This document shows, piece after piece, positions 26,727 to 40,034 of a stretch of DNA of 64,000 bases (positions are counted from its first letter, which is position 1; every line of letters starts with the position of its first letter). Under the pieces are notes generated by a model. It saw only the letters and a list, made by a program, of their open reading frames with translations, searched no databases and was not told the DNA's origin. The position numbers and the translations under genes are program-made. The stretch is from Pachyseris speciosa (Eukaryota > Cnidaria > Anthozoa > Scleractinia > Pachyseridae): assembly GCA_016490735.1 (NCBI GenBank), contig JAEMWC010000349.1, forward strand, positions 395,001-459,000, given 5' to 3'.

Positions 26727-26848
26727 CAAGAACCTTGCCCAGATCTTGAAGGGTCTTCCTCCAGCCCCTCTTCTCATGCCCATTCTGTCCCTCCTAATAT
26801 ATTTTCTTCTATTACTCAAACATTGATTCCCAACAAACGTGGCTTTAA

Positions 26849-29691
26849 AATGGCCGCCTAAACATCACTAGTCTCCCGAGACATATCGACGAGCTTCGCA
26901 TCATTTTGCTTAGTAAATGCCCCGATTTGTTGGCAGTCAATGAAACTCGGTTACATGAAATTATTGCCGATAATGAAGTCAGTATTGATGGTTACGATAT
27001 CGTTCGCCGGGACCGACCGCTTAACGGCAGAAATGGAGGTGGGGTTTGCTTTTATATTCGTTCTAATATTAACTATAATGTTCGCAAGGACCTCGTATTT
27101 GATCAACTTGAAAGCCTTACTATTGAAATTAGCAAACCCAGAAGCAAACCTTTTATTGTTGCTACATGGTATAGACCTCCCCATTCATCTTTTGAATTAT
27201 TTTCCGATTTTGAATCATATGTTGGAAAGCTGGATGCTGAAGGAAAAGAGTATTACCTTATGGGCGATCTTAATTGTAATATGCTCTCATCATCTTTGAA
27301 TAATGTAAATACCCAGGCGTTACTAAACATCGCCGATATTTACAATCTAAAACAACTTATTAACGAACCGACAAGAGTAACGCCTGTGAGTAGCACTTTA
27401 ATTGATGTTATTTTTACTAGTCACCCGGACAATGTATCCTGCTCCGGAGTATCTCATATCGGAATCAGTGACCATAGTTTGATTTATGTTTTTCGTAAAA
27501 TTTCACTGCCATCCGCCGTCAAGGGAAATTGTACTGTTTCGTACAGGCAATTTAAAAATTTCGATCGTAATAGGTTTCGGTCGGACATCTTGGCTCAACC
27601 GTGGGCTGATCTCATGGGAATGGATAACCCGAATGAAATGTGGTCGAAATGGAAAGCTTTGTTCTTGGAAGTGTGTGATCTGCATGCTCCACTCCGCACT
27701 AAACACGTTCGTGCTTCTAAAAGTCCATGGATTACTCCTGAGCTTAAGAATTTGATGTATCGAAGAGATCGTCTTAAAATTAAGGCTACTCGGACGGGTG
27801 ATCCAAGTGATTGGAATAATTTTAAGAAGTTGCGTAACGAAGTGAAGAGTGCGATCAAGAATGCCAAAAAGTCCTATTATCACAAAACGTTTCAAGCTTA
27901 CAGTGGAAATTCGCGTAAGACGTGGGAAACATTTAATGAGGTGACAAGCCGCAAATCGGATAAAGCTGCAATTAACGAGCTTGAGCTTCGTGGAACGAGA
28001 ATAACTACTTCGACCGAAATCGCAGAGGGTTTTAATTAATTTTTCGCAGAAATCGGTCCTGAACTGTCCAGGGATATAGAAGAAGTCGACACCTCTTTTG
28101 ATGAATATGTTTACCAAACTAGCAATTGTTTTAGTTTTCAGCGTGTGACTCAATCGCACGTTTTGTCCCACCTAAATAAATTATGCAAGAGAAAGGCGAC
28201 AGGTCTCGATTCTGTGTCAGCAAGACTTCTAAGAGAATGTCCGGATTTCATCTCTGGGTCACTCGCTCTGATATTCAATCAATCGATCGATACTGGTATT
28301 TTTCCCGATGAATGGAACAATGCAAGAATCACCCTCTATTTAAGAAAGCAGGAAGTAGGAGTGATCCTTCTAATTATCGACCGATTTCGATTATCCCAGT
28401 TGTGGCCAAGGTTTTCGAGCGAATTATTTATGATCAGTTGTATCATTACCTAAATAAAAATAATCTTCTCAGTAGACACCAATCCGGCTTTCGCTCGCTT
28501 CATTCTACAGTTACTGCACTGATTGAAGCGATTGATACCTGGTCTTTAAATATCGATCGTGGCTTTATTAATGCCGTTGTATTTTTAGATCTTAAAAAGG
28601 CCTTCGATACTGTGGACCACTCTATTCTTCTTTCAAAACTACAAGCTTATGGTATTCATGGTCCCACAAATCAATGGTTCTGCTCTTATTTAAAAAACTG
28701 AACCCAAACGTGCCTTGTAAACGGAAATAAATCGTCCAAGATGTTCCTTCGCTGTGGTGTCCCTCAGGGAACGATTCTGGGGCCCCTCCTATTTCTATTA
28801 TACATAAATGATTTGCCTAATTGCCTCCAGCATTCCCAACCAAGGATGTACGCCGATGATACTAGTATTACTTTTGCTGGTAGTGATGTTGATGAAATAA
28901 ATAGCTGTATTAATCTTGATCTGGAGAGAATTCGCGTGTGGCTTGCAGCCAATAAACTAACTTTAAATATGACAAAGACTGAATTTGTTTTGATCGGTTC
29001 CAAGCAAAGGCTTTTAACTTTTACAGCGAATCCCACTGTTAATATCAACCAGTTTTCGATAAAACAAGTTTCGACTGTTAAATCCTTAGCTGTACACATT
29101 GATGAAAATCTTTCTTGGGAGTGTCATATCAACGAGCTTTCTAAAAGGATTCCTTCTGGTATAAGCGGCATTAAACGTCTTAGGATTTCGGTCCAATATA
29201 AGACTTTACTTTCTATTTACAATTCATTAGTCCAACCCCATTTCGATTACTGCAGCTCGGTGTGGGAATCCCGTTCTAAGAGTCTTTCTCAAAAGTTACA
29301 AAAATTACAAAATCGCGCAGCTCGCGTAATAACTTTTTCAAATTACGATTGTAGAACCGATGAATTGTTGCGGAAGGTAAACTGGGTTAGACTGGACCGT
29401 CAACGCCTTGCTAATAAATCAGTAATGATGTACAAGATTGTAAATAATATGGTTCCGGAATATCTTAGTTCGCGCTTTGTCCTCCGTTCTGATACTTTAA
29501 ATTATAACTTAAGAGATACTGACGGTACGCTTGCTATTCCACAGCCCCGCACTAACTGTTGTAAAAAAAGTTTCTCCTATAGTGGAGCTGTACTGTGGAA
29601 TAGCTTGCCTTCGTATATCCGAAAGTCGCAGTCTCTTGACGAATTTAAATCCAAGTTGATGAATTACGATTTTAATAATAGTCTTTTATAA
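26849..29691 (+). pseudogene. LINE ORF2: AP endonuclease plus reverse transcriptase, disabled
   Basis: The frame is open from 26849 (no in-frame ATG near the start; the nearby ATG at 26850 is in another frame). Endonuclease motifs follow: NETRL, GGGVCFYI, ATWYRPP, MGDLNCN and SDHSL. TAA at 28037-28039 stops the frame. It continues to a 1 nt deletion in a C-run near 28332-28334, shifts frame, then shows RT motifs: [27 protein letters not shown] at 28699-28701 replaces an expected Arg. GVPQGTILGPLLF and the YADD catalytic box (28850-28862) follow, then the usual CR1 C-terminus, ending ALLWNSLP-like (VLWNSLPSYIR) at about 29590-29620. Three clear lesions make it non-functional. Confidence 0.9.
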
Positions 29692-30239
29692 ATTTCTTAT
29701 TTTTGCGTTTATACACGGCTTCCTTGTAAAGCAGGGTATATATATCTGTCTGGATTTGACAAAACGTACCTGCGCGAAGGAGGCGCTTCTTGGTGCGGTT
29801 TTTTCTCGTTAAGAAACTATCTCCAAAGTAGCCATTATAAAGACTAAAAGAGTGATTAGCGCTTTCTTCTCTTCTCCTCCACCCCTTTTCCTCTCTCACT
29901 CTCTCATTCCCTCCTTCTCAGTGCTGTGGAGTGATTGCGGGCCCGTCCCCTGAAAAAAAACGCAAGTTTTGGACCCATTTCGCTCAACCGGCTCCAAATT
30001 TCTGCGGTTACCTTCTTGCCAATTCACTCAGATATTTCAAGGCTATCGTGCCAACGTGGTCCAATTAGTCACGTTGCAGCGAAAAACGGCTTTTTGTTCC
30101 TTCTGCAGCTCTCTGGAGCTATTTCAGTGAATTGTCTGTGTGGATTTGAGAAAACGTACCTGCACGAAAATGGCGGTTCTTGATGCGGTTTTTTCTCATT
30201 TAAAAAACTATCTCCAAAGTAGCCATTATAAAGACTAAG

Positions 30240-31800
30240 AGAGTGATTAGTGCTTTTTTCTCTTCTCCTTTGCCCCTCCTTCTCTCTCACGTCCTCATTC
30301 TCTCCTTCTCAGTGCTGTGGAGTTATTGCGGGGCCCGTCCGCTGCAAAAAACGCCAGTTTTGGACCCATTTCGGTCAACCGGCTATGAATTTCTGCGGGT
30401 ACTTTCTTGCCAATTAACTCAGATATTTCAAGGCTCTCGTGCCAACGTGGTCCAATTAGTCACGTTGCAGCGAAAAACGGCTTTTTGTTCCTTCTGCAGC
30501 TCTCTGGAGCTATTTCAGTGAATTGTCTGTGTGGATTTGACAAAACGTACCTGCGCGAAATTGGCGGTTCTTTATTCGGTTTTTTCTCGTTTAAAAAACT
30601 ATCTCCAAAGTAGCCATTATAAAGACTAAGAGAGTGATTAGTGCTTTTTTCTCTTCTCCTTTGCCCCTCCTTCTCTCTCACGTCCTCATTCTCTCCTTCT
30701 CAGTGCTGTGGAGTGATTGCGGGGCCCGTCCGCTGCAAAAAACGCCAGTTTTGGACCCATTTCGGTCAACCGGCTATGAATTTCTGCGGGTACCTTCTTG
30801 CCAATTAACTCAGATATTTCAAGGCTCTCGTGCCAACGTGGTCCAATTAGTCACGTTGCAGCGAAAAACGGCTTTTTGTTCCTTCTGCAGCTCTCTGGAG
30901 CTATTTCAGTGAATTGTCTGTGTGGATTTGACAAAACGTACCTGCGCGAAAGTGGCGGTTCTTTATTCGGTTTTTTCTCGTTTAAAAAACTATCTCCAAA
31001 GTAGCCATTATAAAGACTAAGAGAGTGATTAGTGCTTTTTTCTCTTCTCCTTTGCCCCTCCTTCTCTCTCACGTCCTCATTCTCTCCTTCTCAGTGCTGT
31101 GGAGTGATTGCGGGGCCCGTCCGCTGCAAAAAACGCCAGTTTTGGACCCATTTCGGTCAACCGGCTATGAATTTCTGCGGGTACCTTCTTGCCAATTAAC
31201 TCAGATATTTCAAGGCTCTCGTGCCAACGTGGTCCAATTAGTCACGTTGCAGCGAAAAACGGCTTTTTGTTCCTTCTGCAGCTCTCTGGAGCTATTTCAG
31301 TGAATTGTCTGTGTGGATTTGACAAAACGTACCTGCGCGAAAGTGGCGGTTCTTTATTCGGTTTTTTCTCGTTTAAAAAACTATCTCCAAAGTAGCCATT
31401 ATAAAGACTAAGAGAGTGATTAGTGCTTTTTTCTCTTCTCCTTTGCCCCTCCTTCTCTCTCACTCCCTCATTCCCTCCTTCTCAGTGCTGTGCAGTGATT
31501 GCGGGGCTAGCCGCTGCAAAAAACGCCAGTTTTGGACCCATTTCGTTCAACCGGCTCCAAATTTCAGCGGGTACCTTCTTGCCAATTCACTCGGATATTT
31601 CAAGGCTATCGTGCCAACGTGGTCCAATTAGTCACGTTGCAGCGAAAAACGGCTTTTTGTTCCTTCTGCAGCTCTCTGGAGCTATTTCAGTGAATTGTCT
31701 GTGTGGATTTGACAAAACGTACCTGCACGAAAATGGCGGTTCTTGATGCGGTTTTTTCTCGTTTAAAAAACTATCTCCAAAGTAGCCATTATAAAGACTG
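30240..31800 (+). repeat. Near-identical 391 bp monomer run
   Basis: Three to four consecutive monomers are almost base-identical, apart from a GCGAAAT/GCGAAAG change and a few others. They carry private variants (GGCTATGAATTTCTG, CACGTCCTCATT). This is a recent local amplification. Confidence 0.85.
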
Positions 31801-34149
31801 GGAGAGTGATTAGTGCTTTTTTCTCTTCTCCTTCGCCCCTCCTCCTCTCTCACTCCCTCATTGCCTCCTTCTCAGTGCTCTGCAGTGATTGCGGGGCCCG
31901 TCCGCTGCAAAAAACGCAAGTTTTGGACCCATTTCGGTCAACCGGCTCCAAATTTCTGCGGGTACCTTCTTGCCAATTCACTCAGATATTTCAAGGCTAT
32001 CGTGCCAACGTGGTCCAATTAGTCACGTTGCAGCGAAAAACGGCTTTTTGTTCCTTCTGCAGCTCTCTGGAGCTATTTCAGTGAATTGTCTGTGTGGATT
32101 TGACAAAACGTACCTGCGCGAAAGTGGCGGTTCTTGATGAGGTTTTTTCTCATTTAAAAAACTATCTCCAAATTAGCCATTATAAAGACTAAGAGAGTGA
32201 TTAGTGCTTTTTTTCTCTTCTCCTTTGCCCCTCCTCCTCTCTCAAGTCCTCATTCTCTCCTTCTCAGTGCTGTGGAGTGATTGCGGGGCCCGTCCGCTGC
32301 AAAAAACGCCAGTTTTGGACCCATTTCGCTCAACCGGCTCCAAATTTCTGCGGGTACCTTCTTGCCAATTCACTCAGATATTTCAAGGCTATCGTGCCAA
32401 CGTGGTCCAATTAGTCACGTTGCAGCGAAAAACGGCTTTTTGTTCCTTCTGCAGCTCTCTGGAGCTATTTCAGTGAATTGTCTGTGTGGATTTGACAAAA
32501 CGTACCTGCGCGAAAGTGGCGGTTCTTTATTCGGTTTTTTTCTCGTTTAAAAAACTATCATCAAAGTAGCCATTATAAAGACTGGGAGAGTGATTAGTGC
32601 TTTTTTCTCTTCTCTTTCGCCCCTCCTCCTCTCTCACTCCCTCATTCCCTCCTTCTTAGTGCTGTGGAGTGATTGCGGGGCCCGTCCGCTTCAAAAAACG
32701 CCAGTTTTGGACCCATTTCGGTCAACCGGCTCCAAATTTCTGCGGGTACCTTCTTGCCAATTTACTCAGATATTTCAAGGCTATCGTGCCAACGTGGTCC
32801 AATTAGTCACGTTGCAGCGAAAAAACGGCTTTTTGTTCCTTCTGCAGCTCTCTGGAGCTATTTCAGTGAATTGTCTGTGTGGATTTGACAAAACGTACCT
32901 GCGCGAAAGTGGCGGTTCTTGATGCGGTTTTTTCTCATTTAAAAAACTATCTCCAAAGTAGCCATTATAAAGACTAAGAGAGTGATTAGTGCTTTTTTCT
33001 CTTCTCCTTTGCCCCTCCTCCTCTCTCACTCCCTCATTCCATCCTTCTCAGTGCTCTGCAGTGATTGCGGGGCCCGTCCGCTGCAAAAAACGCAAGTCTT
33101 GGACCCATTTCGGTCAACCGGCTCCAAATTTCTGCGGGTACCTTCTTGCCAATTTACTGAGATATTTCAGGGCTATCGTGCCAACGTTGTCCAATGAGTC
33201 ACGTTGCAGCGAAAAACGGCTTTTTGTTCCTTCTGCAGCTCTCTGGAGCTATTTCAGTGAATTGTCTGTGTGGATTTGACAAAACGTACCTGCGCAAAAC
33301 TGGCGGTTCTTGATGTGGTTTTTTCTCGTTTAAAAAACTATCTCCAAAGTAGCCATTATAAAGACTAAGAGAGTGATTAGTGCTTTTTTCTCTTCTCCTT
33401 CGCCCCTCCTCCTCTCTCACTCCCTCATTCCCTCCTTCTCAGTGCTCTGCAGTGATTGCGGGGCCCGTCCGCTGCAAAAAACGCAAGTTTTGGACCCATT
33501 TCGGTCAACCGGCTCCAAATTTCTGCGGGTACTTTCTTGCCAATTCACTCAGATATTTCAAGGCTATCGTGCCAACGTGGTCCAATTAGTCACGTTGCAG
33601 CGAAAAACGGCTTTTTGTTCCTTCTGCAGCTCTCTGGAGCTATTTCAGTGAATTGTCTGTGTGGATTTGACAAAACGTACCTGCGCGAAAGTGGCGGTTC
33701 TTGATGCGGTTTTTTCTCAGTTAAAAACTATCTCCAAAGTAGCCATTATAAAGACTAAGAGAGTGAGTAGTGCTTTTTCTCTTCTCCTTTGCCCTTCCTC
33801 CTCTCTCACTCCCTCATTCCCTTCTTCTCAGTGCTGTGCAGTGATTGCCGGGCCCGTCCGCTGCAAAAAACGCAAGTTTTGGACCCATTTCGTTCAACCG
33901 GCTCCAAATTTCTGCGGGTACCTTCTTCATAATTCACTCGGATATTTCAAGGCTATCGTGCCAACGTGGTCCACTTAGTCACGTTGCAGCGAAAAACGGC
34001 TTTTTGTTCCTTCTGCAGCTCTCTGGAGCTATTTCAGTGAATTGTCTGTGTGGATTTGACAAAACGTACCTGCGCGAAAGTGGCGGTTCTTGATGCGGTT
34101 TTTTCTCATTTAAAAAACTATCTCCAAAGTAGCCATTATAAAGACTAAG

Positions 34150-37100
34150 AGAGTGATTAATACTTTATTCTCTTCTCCTTTGCCCCTCCTCCTCTCTCAC
34201 TCCCTCATTCCCTCCTTCTCAGTGCTGTGGAGTGATTGCGGGGCCCGTCCGCTGCAAAAAACGCCAGTTTTGGACCCATCTGGGTCAACTGGCTCCAAAT
34301 TTTTGCGGGTACCTTCTTGCCAATTCACTCAGATATTTCAAGGCTATCGTGCCAACCTGTCCAATTAGTCACGTTGCAGCAAAAAACGGATTTTTGTTCC
34401 TTCTGCAGCTCTCTGGAGCTATTTCAGTGAATTGTCTGTGTGGATTTCACAAAACGTACCTGCGTGAATGTGGCGGTCCTTGATGCAGTTTTTTCTCGTT
34501 CAAAAACTTTCTCTAAAGTAGCCATTATAAAGACTAAGAGAGTGATTAGTGCTTTTTTCTCTTCTCCTTCGCCCCTCCTCGTCTCTCACTCCCTCATTCC
34601 CTCCTTCTCAGTGCCTTGGAGTGATTGTGGGGCCCGTCTGCTGCAAAAAACGCCAGTTTTGGACCCATTTCTGTCAACCGGCTCCAAATTTCTGCGGGTA
34701 CCTTCTTGCCAATTCACTCAGATATTTCAAGGCTATCGTGCCAACGTGGTCCAATTAGTCACGTTGCAGCGAAAAACGGCTTTTTGTTCCTTCTGCAGCT
34801 CTCTGGAGCTATTTCAGTGAATTGTCTGTGTGGATTTGACAAAACGTACCTGCGCGAAAGTGGCGGTTCTTGATGAGGTTTTTTCTCATTTAAAAAACTA
34901 TCTCCAAAGTAGCCATTATAAAGACTAAGAGAGTGATTAGTGCTTTTTTCTCTTCTCCTTTGCCCCTCCTTCTCTCTCACGTCCTCATTCTCTCCTTCTC
35001 AGTGCTGTGGAGTTATTGCGGGGCCCGTCCGCTGCAAAAAACGCCAGTTTTGGACCTATTTCGGTCAACCGGCTCCAATTTTCTGCGGGTACCTTCTTGC
35101 CAATTCACTCAGATATTTCAAGGCTATCGTGCCAACGTGGACCAATTAGTCACGTTGCAGCGAAAAACGGCTTTTTGTTCCTTCTGCAGCTCTCTGGAGC
35201 TATTTCAGTGAATTGTCTGTGTGGATTTTACAAAACGTACCTGCACGAAAGTGGCGGTTCTTGATGCGGTTTTTTTTTTTCGTTGAAAAAGTATCTCCAA
35301 AATAGCCATTATAAAGACTAACAGAGTGATTACTGCTTTTTTCTGTTCTCCTTCGCCCCTCCTCCTCTCTCACTCTCTCATTCTCTCCTTCTCAGTGCTG
35401 TGGAGTGATTGCGGGGCCCTTCCGCGGCAAAAAACGCCATTTTTGGACCCATTTTGGTGAACCGGCTCCAAATTTCTCCGGGTACCTTCTTGCCAATTTA
35501 CTAAGATATTTCAAGGTTATGGTGCCAACGTGGTCCAATAAGTCACGTTCCAGCAAAAGACGGCTTTTTGGGCCTTCTGTAGCTCTCTGGAGCTATTTCA
35601 GTGAATTATCAGTCTGGATTTGACAAAACGTACCTGGGCGAAAGTGGCGCTTCTTGATGCGGTTTTTTTCTCGTTGAAAAACTATCTCCAAAGTACCCAT
35701 TATAAAGACTAAGAGAGTGATTAGTGCTTTTTTTCTCTTTTCCTTCGCCCCTCCTCCTCTTTCACTCCTTCATTCCCTCCTTCTCAGTGCTGTGGAGTGA
35801 TTGCGGGTCCCGTCCGCTGCAAAAAACGCCAGTTTTAGACCCATTTCGGTCAACTGGCTCCAAATTTCTGCGGGTACCTTCTCGCCAATTCACTCAGATA
35901 TTTCAAGGCTATATTGCCAACGTGGTCCAATGAGTCACATTGCAGCAAGAAACGGCTTTTTGGGCCTTCTGCAGCTCTCTGGAGTTATTTCAGTGAAATA
36001 TCTGTCTGGATTTGACAAAACGTACCTGGCCGAAAGGGGGGCTTCTTGGTGCGGTTTTTACTCGTTGAAAAAGTATCTCCAAAGTAGCCATTATAAAGAC
36101 TAAGAGAGTGATTAGTGCTTTTTTCTCTTCTCCTTCGCCCCTCCTCCTCTCTCACTCCCTCATTCCCTCCTTCTCAGTGCTGTGGAGTGATTGCGGGGCC
36201 CGTCCGCTGCAAAAAACGCCAGTTTTGGACCCATCTGGGTCAACTGGCTCCAAATTTTTGCGGGTACCTTCTTGCCAATTCACTCAGATATTTCAAGGCT
36301 ATCGTGCCAACGTGGTCCAATTAGTCACGTTGCAGCAAAAAACGGATTTTTGTTCCTTGTGCAGCTCTCTGGAGCTATTTCAGTGAATTGTCTGTGTGGA
36401 TTTCACAAAACGTACCTGCGTGAATGTGGCGGTCCTTGATGCAGTTTTTTCTCGTTCAAAAACTTTCTCTAAAGTAGCCATTATAAAGACTAAGAGAGTG
36501 ATTAGTGCATTTTTCTCTTCTCCTTCGCCCCTCCTCGTCTCTCACTCCCTCATTCCCTCCTTCTCAGTGCCTTGGAGTGATTGTGGGGCCCGTCCGCTGC
36601 AAAAAACGCCAGTTTTGGACCCATTTCTGTTAACCGGCTCCAAATTTCTGCGGGTACCTTCTTGCCAATTCACTCAGATATTTCAAGGCTATCGTGCCAA
36701 CGTGGTCCAATGAGTCACATTGCAGCGAAAAACGGCTTTTTGTTCCTTCTGCAGCTCTCTGGAGCTATTTCAGTGAATTGTCTGTGTGGATTTGACAAAC
36801 GTACCTGCGCGAAAGTGGCGGTTCTTGATGAGGTTTTTTCTCATTTAAAAAACTATCTCCAAAGTAGCCATTATAAAGACTAAGAGAGTGATTAGTGCTT
36901 TTTTCTCTTCTCCTTTGCCCCTCCTTCTCTCTCACGTCCTCATTCTCTCCTTCTCAGTGCTGTGCAGTGATTGCGGGGCCCGTCCGCTGCAAAAAACGCC
37001 AGTTTTGGACCCATTTCGGTCAACCGGCTCCAAATTTCTGCGGGTACCTTCTTGCCAATTCACTCAGATATTTCAAGGCTATCGTGCCAACGTGGTCCAA

Positions 37101-37800
37101 TTAGTCATCTTGCAGCGAAAAAACGGCTTTTTGTTCCTTCTGCAGCTCTCTGGAGCTATTTCAGTGAATTGTCTGTGTGGATTTGACAAAACGTACCTGC
37201 GCTAAAGTGGCGGTTCTTTATGCGGTTTTTTCTCATTTAAAAAACTATCTCCAAAGTAGCCATTATAAAGACTAAGAGAGTGATTAGTGCTTTTTTCTTT
37301 TCTCCTTCGCCCCTCCTCCTCTCTCACTCCCTCATTCCCTCCTTCACAGTGCTGTGCAGTGATTGCGGGGCCCGTCCGCTGCAAAAAACGCCAGTTTTGG
37401 ACCCATTTCGGTCAACCGGCTCCAAATTTCTGCGGGTACCTTCTTGCCAATTCACTCAGATATTTCAAGGCTATCGTGCCAACGTGGTCCAATGAGTCAC
37501 GTTTCAGCGAAAAACGGTCTTTTGTTCCTTCTGCAGCTCTCTGGAGCTATTTCAGTGAATTGTCTGTGGTGATTTGACAAAACGTACCTGCACAAAAGTG
37601 GCGGTTCTTGATGCGGTTTTTTCTCGTTCAAAAACTATCTCCAAAGTAGCCATTATAGAGACTAAGAGAGTGATTAGTGCTTTTTTCTCTTCTCCTTCGC
37701 CCCTTCTCCTCTCTCACTCCCTCATTCCCTCCTTCTCAGTGCTGTGGAGTGATTGCGGGGCCCGTCCGCTGCAAAAAACGCCAGTTTTGGACCCATCTGG
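34150..37800 (+). repeat. Higher-order repeat of five monomers (about 1955 bp)
   Basis: A diagnostic monomer pair (ATCTGGGTCAACTGGC, then TTCACAAAACGTACCTGCG, then TCGTTCAAAAACTTTCTC) at 34150-34550 recurs at 36105-36510, offset about 1955 bp. A third, shortened relative starts near 37670. Confidence 0.75.
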
Positions 37801-39954
37801 GTCAACTGGCTCCAAATTTTTGCGGGTACCTTCTTGCCTTCTTAGTGCTTTTTTCTCTTCTCCTTTGCCCTTCCTTCTCTCTCACGTCCTCATTCTCTCC
37901 TTCTTAGTGCTGTGCAGTGATTGCGGGGCCCGTCCGCTGCAAAAAAACGCCAGTTTTGGACCCATTTCCGTCAACCGGCTCCAAATTTCTGCGGGTACCT
38001 TCTCGCCAATTCACTCAGATATTTCAAGGCTATTGTGCCAACTTGGTCCAATGAGTCACATTGCAGCAAGAAACGGCTTTTTGGGCCTTCTGCAGCTCTC
38101 TGGAGTTATTTCAGTGAAATATCTGTCTGGATTTGACAAAACGTACCTGGCCGAAAGGGGGGCTTCTTGGTGCGGTTTTTACTCGTTGAAAAAGTATCTC
38201 CAAAGTAGCCATTATAAAGACTAAGAGAGTGATTAGTGCTTTTTTCTCTTCTCCTTCGCCCCTCCTCCTCTCTCACTCCCTCATTCCCTGCTTCTCAGTG
38301 CAGTGTAGTGATTGTGGGGCCCGTCCGCTGCAAAAAACGCCATTTTTGGACCCATTTTGGTCAACCGGCTTCAAATTTCTGCGGGTACCTTCTTGCCAAT
38401 TCACTAAGATATTACAAGGCTATCGTGCCAACGTGGTCCAATGAGTCACGTTGCAGCAAAAAACGGGTTTTTGGGCCTTCTGCAGCTCTCTGGAGCTATT
38501 TCAGTGAATGATCTGTCTGGATTTGACAAAATGTAGCTGTGCAAAAGTGGCGCTTGTTGATGTTAACGTGGTCCAATGAGTCACATTGCAGCAAGAAACG
38601 GCTTTTTGGGCCTTCTGCAGCTCTCTGGAGCTATTTCAGTCATTTATCTTTCTGGTTTTGACAACACGTACGTTTGCGAAAGGGGCGCTTCTTGGTGCGG
38701 TTTTTTCTCGTTATAAAAGTATCTCCAAAGTAGCCATTATAAAGACTAAGAGAGTGATTAGTGCTTTTTTCTCTTCTCCTCCGCCTCTCCTCCTCTCTCA
38801 CTCCCTCATTCCCTCCTTCTCAGTGCTGTGGAGTGATTGCGGGGCCTGTCCGCTGCAAAAAACCTCATTTTTGGACCCATTTTAGTCAACTGGCTACAAA
38901 TTTCTGCGGGTACCTTCTCGCCAATTCACTCAGATATTTCAAGGCTATTGTGCCAACTTGGTCCAATGAGTCACATTGCAGCAAGAAACGGCTTTTTGGG
39001 CCTTCTGCAGCTCTCTGGAGCTATTTCAGTGAATTATCTGTCTGGATTTGACAAAACGTACCTGGGCGAAAGGGGCGCTTCTTGGTGCGGTTTTTCTCGT
39101 TGAAAAAGTATCTCCAAAGTAGCCATTATAAAGTTTAAGAGAGTGATTAGTGCTTTTTTCTCTTCACCTTCGCCCCTCCTCCTCTCTCACTCCCTCATTC
39201 CCTGCTTCTCAGTGCAGTGGAGTGATTGCGGGGCCCGGGAGCTGCTCTGGAGCTGCTCTGGAGCTATTTCAGTGAATGATCTGTCTGGAGTTGACAAAAT
39301 GTTGCTGCGCGAAAGTGGCTCTTCTTGATGCGGTTTTTTCTCGTTGAAAAAGTATCTCCAAAGTAGCCATTATAAAGACTAAGAGAGTGATTAGCGCTTT
39401 TTTCTCTTCTCCTTTTCCCCTCGTCTTTTCTCACTCCTTCATTCACTCCTTCTCAGTGCTGTGGAGTTATTGCGGGTCCCGTCCGCTGCAAAAAACGCCA
39501 GTTTTGGATCCATTTCGGTCAACTGGCTCCAAATTTCTGCGGGTACCTTCTTGCCCATTCACTCAGATATTTCAAGGCTATTGTGGCAACGTGGTCCAAT
39601 GAGTCACGTTGCAGCAAAAAACGGCTTTTTGGGCCTTCTGCAGCTCTCTGTAGCTATTTAAGTGAATGATCTTTCTGGATTTGACAGAACGTAGCTGCGT
39701 GAAAGTTGCGCTTCTTGATGCGGTTTTTTCTCGTTTTAAAACTATCTCCAAAGTAGCCATTATAAAGACTAAGAGAGTGATTAGTGCTTTTTTCTCTTCT
39801 CCTTCGCGCCTCCTCCTCTCTCACTCCCTCATTCCCTCCTTCTCAGTGCTGTGGAGTGATTGCGGGGCCCGTCCGCTGCAAAAAACGCCATTTTTGGACC
39901 CATTTCGGTCAACAGGCTCCAAATTTATGCGGGTACCTTCTTGCCAATTCACTC

Positions 39955-39955
<1 letters not shown>

Positions 39956-40020
<65 letters not shown>

Positions 40021-40034
40021 GTATGATATATATG
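39956..40034. repeat. (AT)n at the end of the plus satellite block
   Basis: Satellite sequence stops at CACTCAGATAT, and AT units begin with no spacer. The tract contains GTAT interruptions near 40007-40025. Confidence 0.95.

Larger units (their letters stand above)
25081..29741 (+). mobile_element. Nearly full-length CR1/L2-type LINE
   Basis: The order is a 5'UTR of about 146 bp, ORF1 with an esterase domain, a gap of about 120 bp, ORF2 with AP endonuclease and reverse transcriptase, and a short 3'UTR. The esterase ORF1 is a hallmark of the CR1 group. The 5' flank is minisatellite and the 3' flank is satellite, so the element sits at, or created, a junction between two repeat landscapes. 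The short-repeat tail expected at the 3' end is absent, suggesting loss at the junction. Confidence 0.85.
29742..39955 (+). repeat. 390-391 bp satellite, plus-oriented block, about 26 monomers
   Basis: The monomer contains TCTGTGTGGATTTGACAAAA, TATCTCCAAAGTAGCC, a 65-75 nt pyrimidine tract ending CTTCTCAG, GGGGCCCGTCCGCTGC, CGGTCAACCGGCTCC and TCTCTGGAGCTATTTCAG. Copies at 30243-31460 are almost identical at 391 bp spacing; others vary by indels. Truncated monomers cluster at 37830-39310. Short open frames recur in every copy, but a 391 bp period breaks frame between monomers, so they are not genes. Confidence 0.97.

Noticed and set aside
30360..30390. CENP-B-box-like match in the satellite (TTTCGGTCAACCGGC)
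   Set aside because: The spacing is one base short and the CGGG core is not met, so the consensus NTTCGNNNNANNCGGGN is not satisfied.
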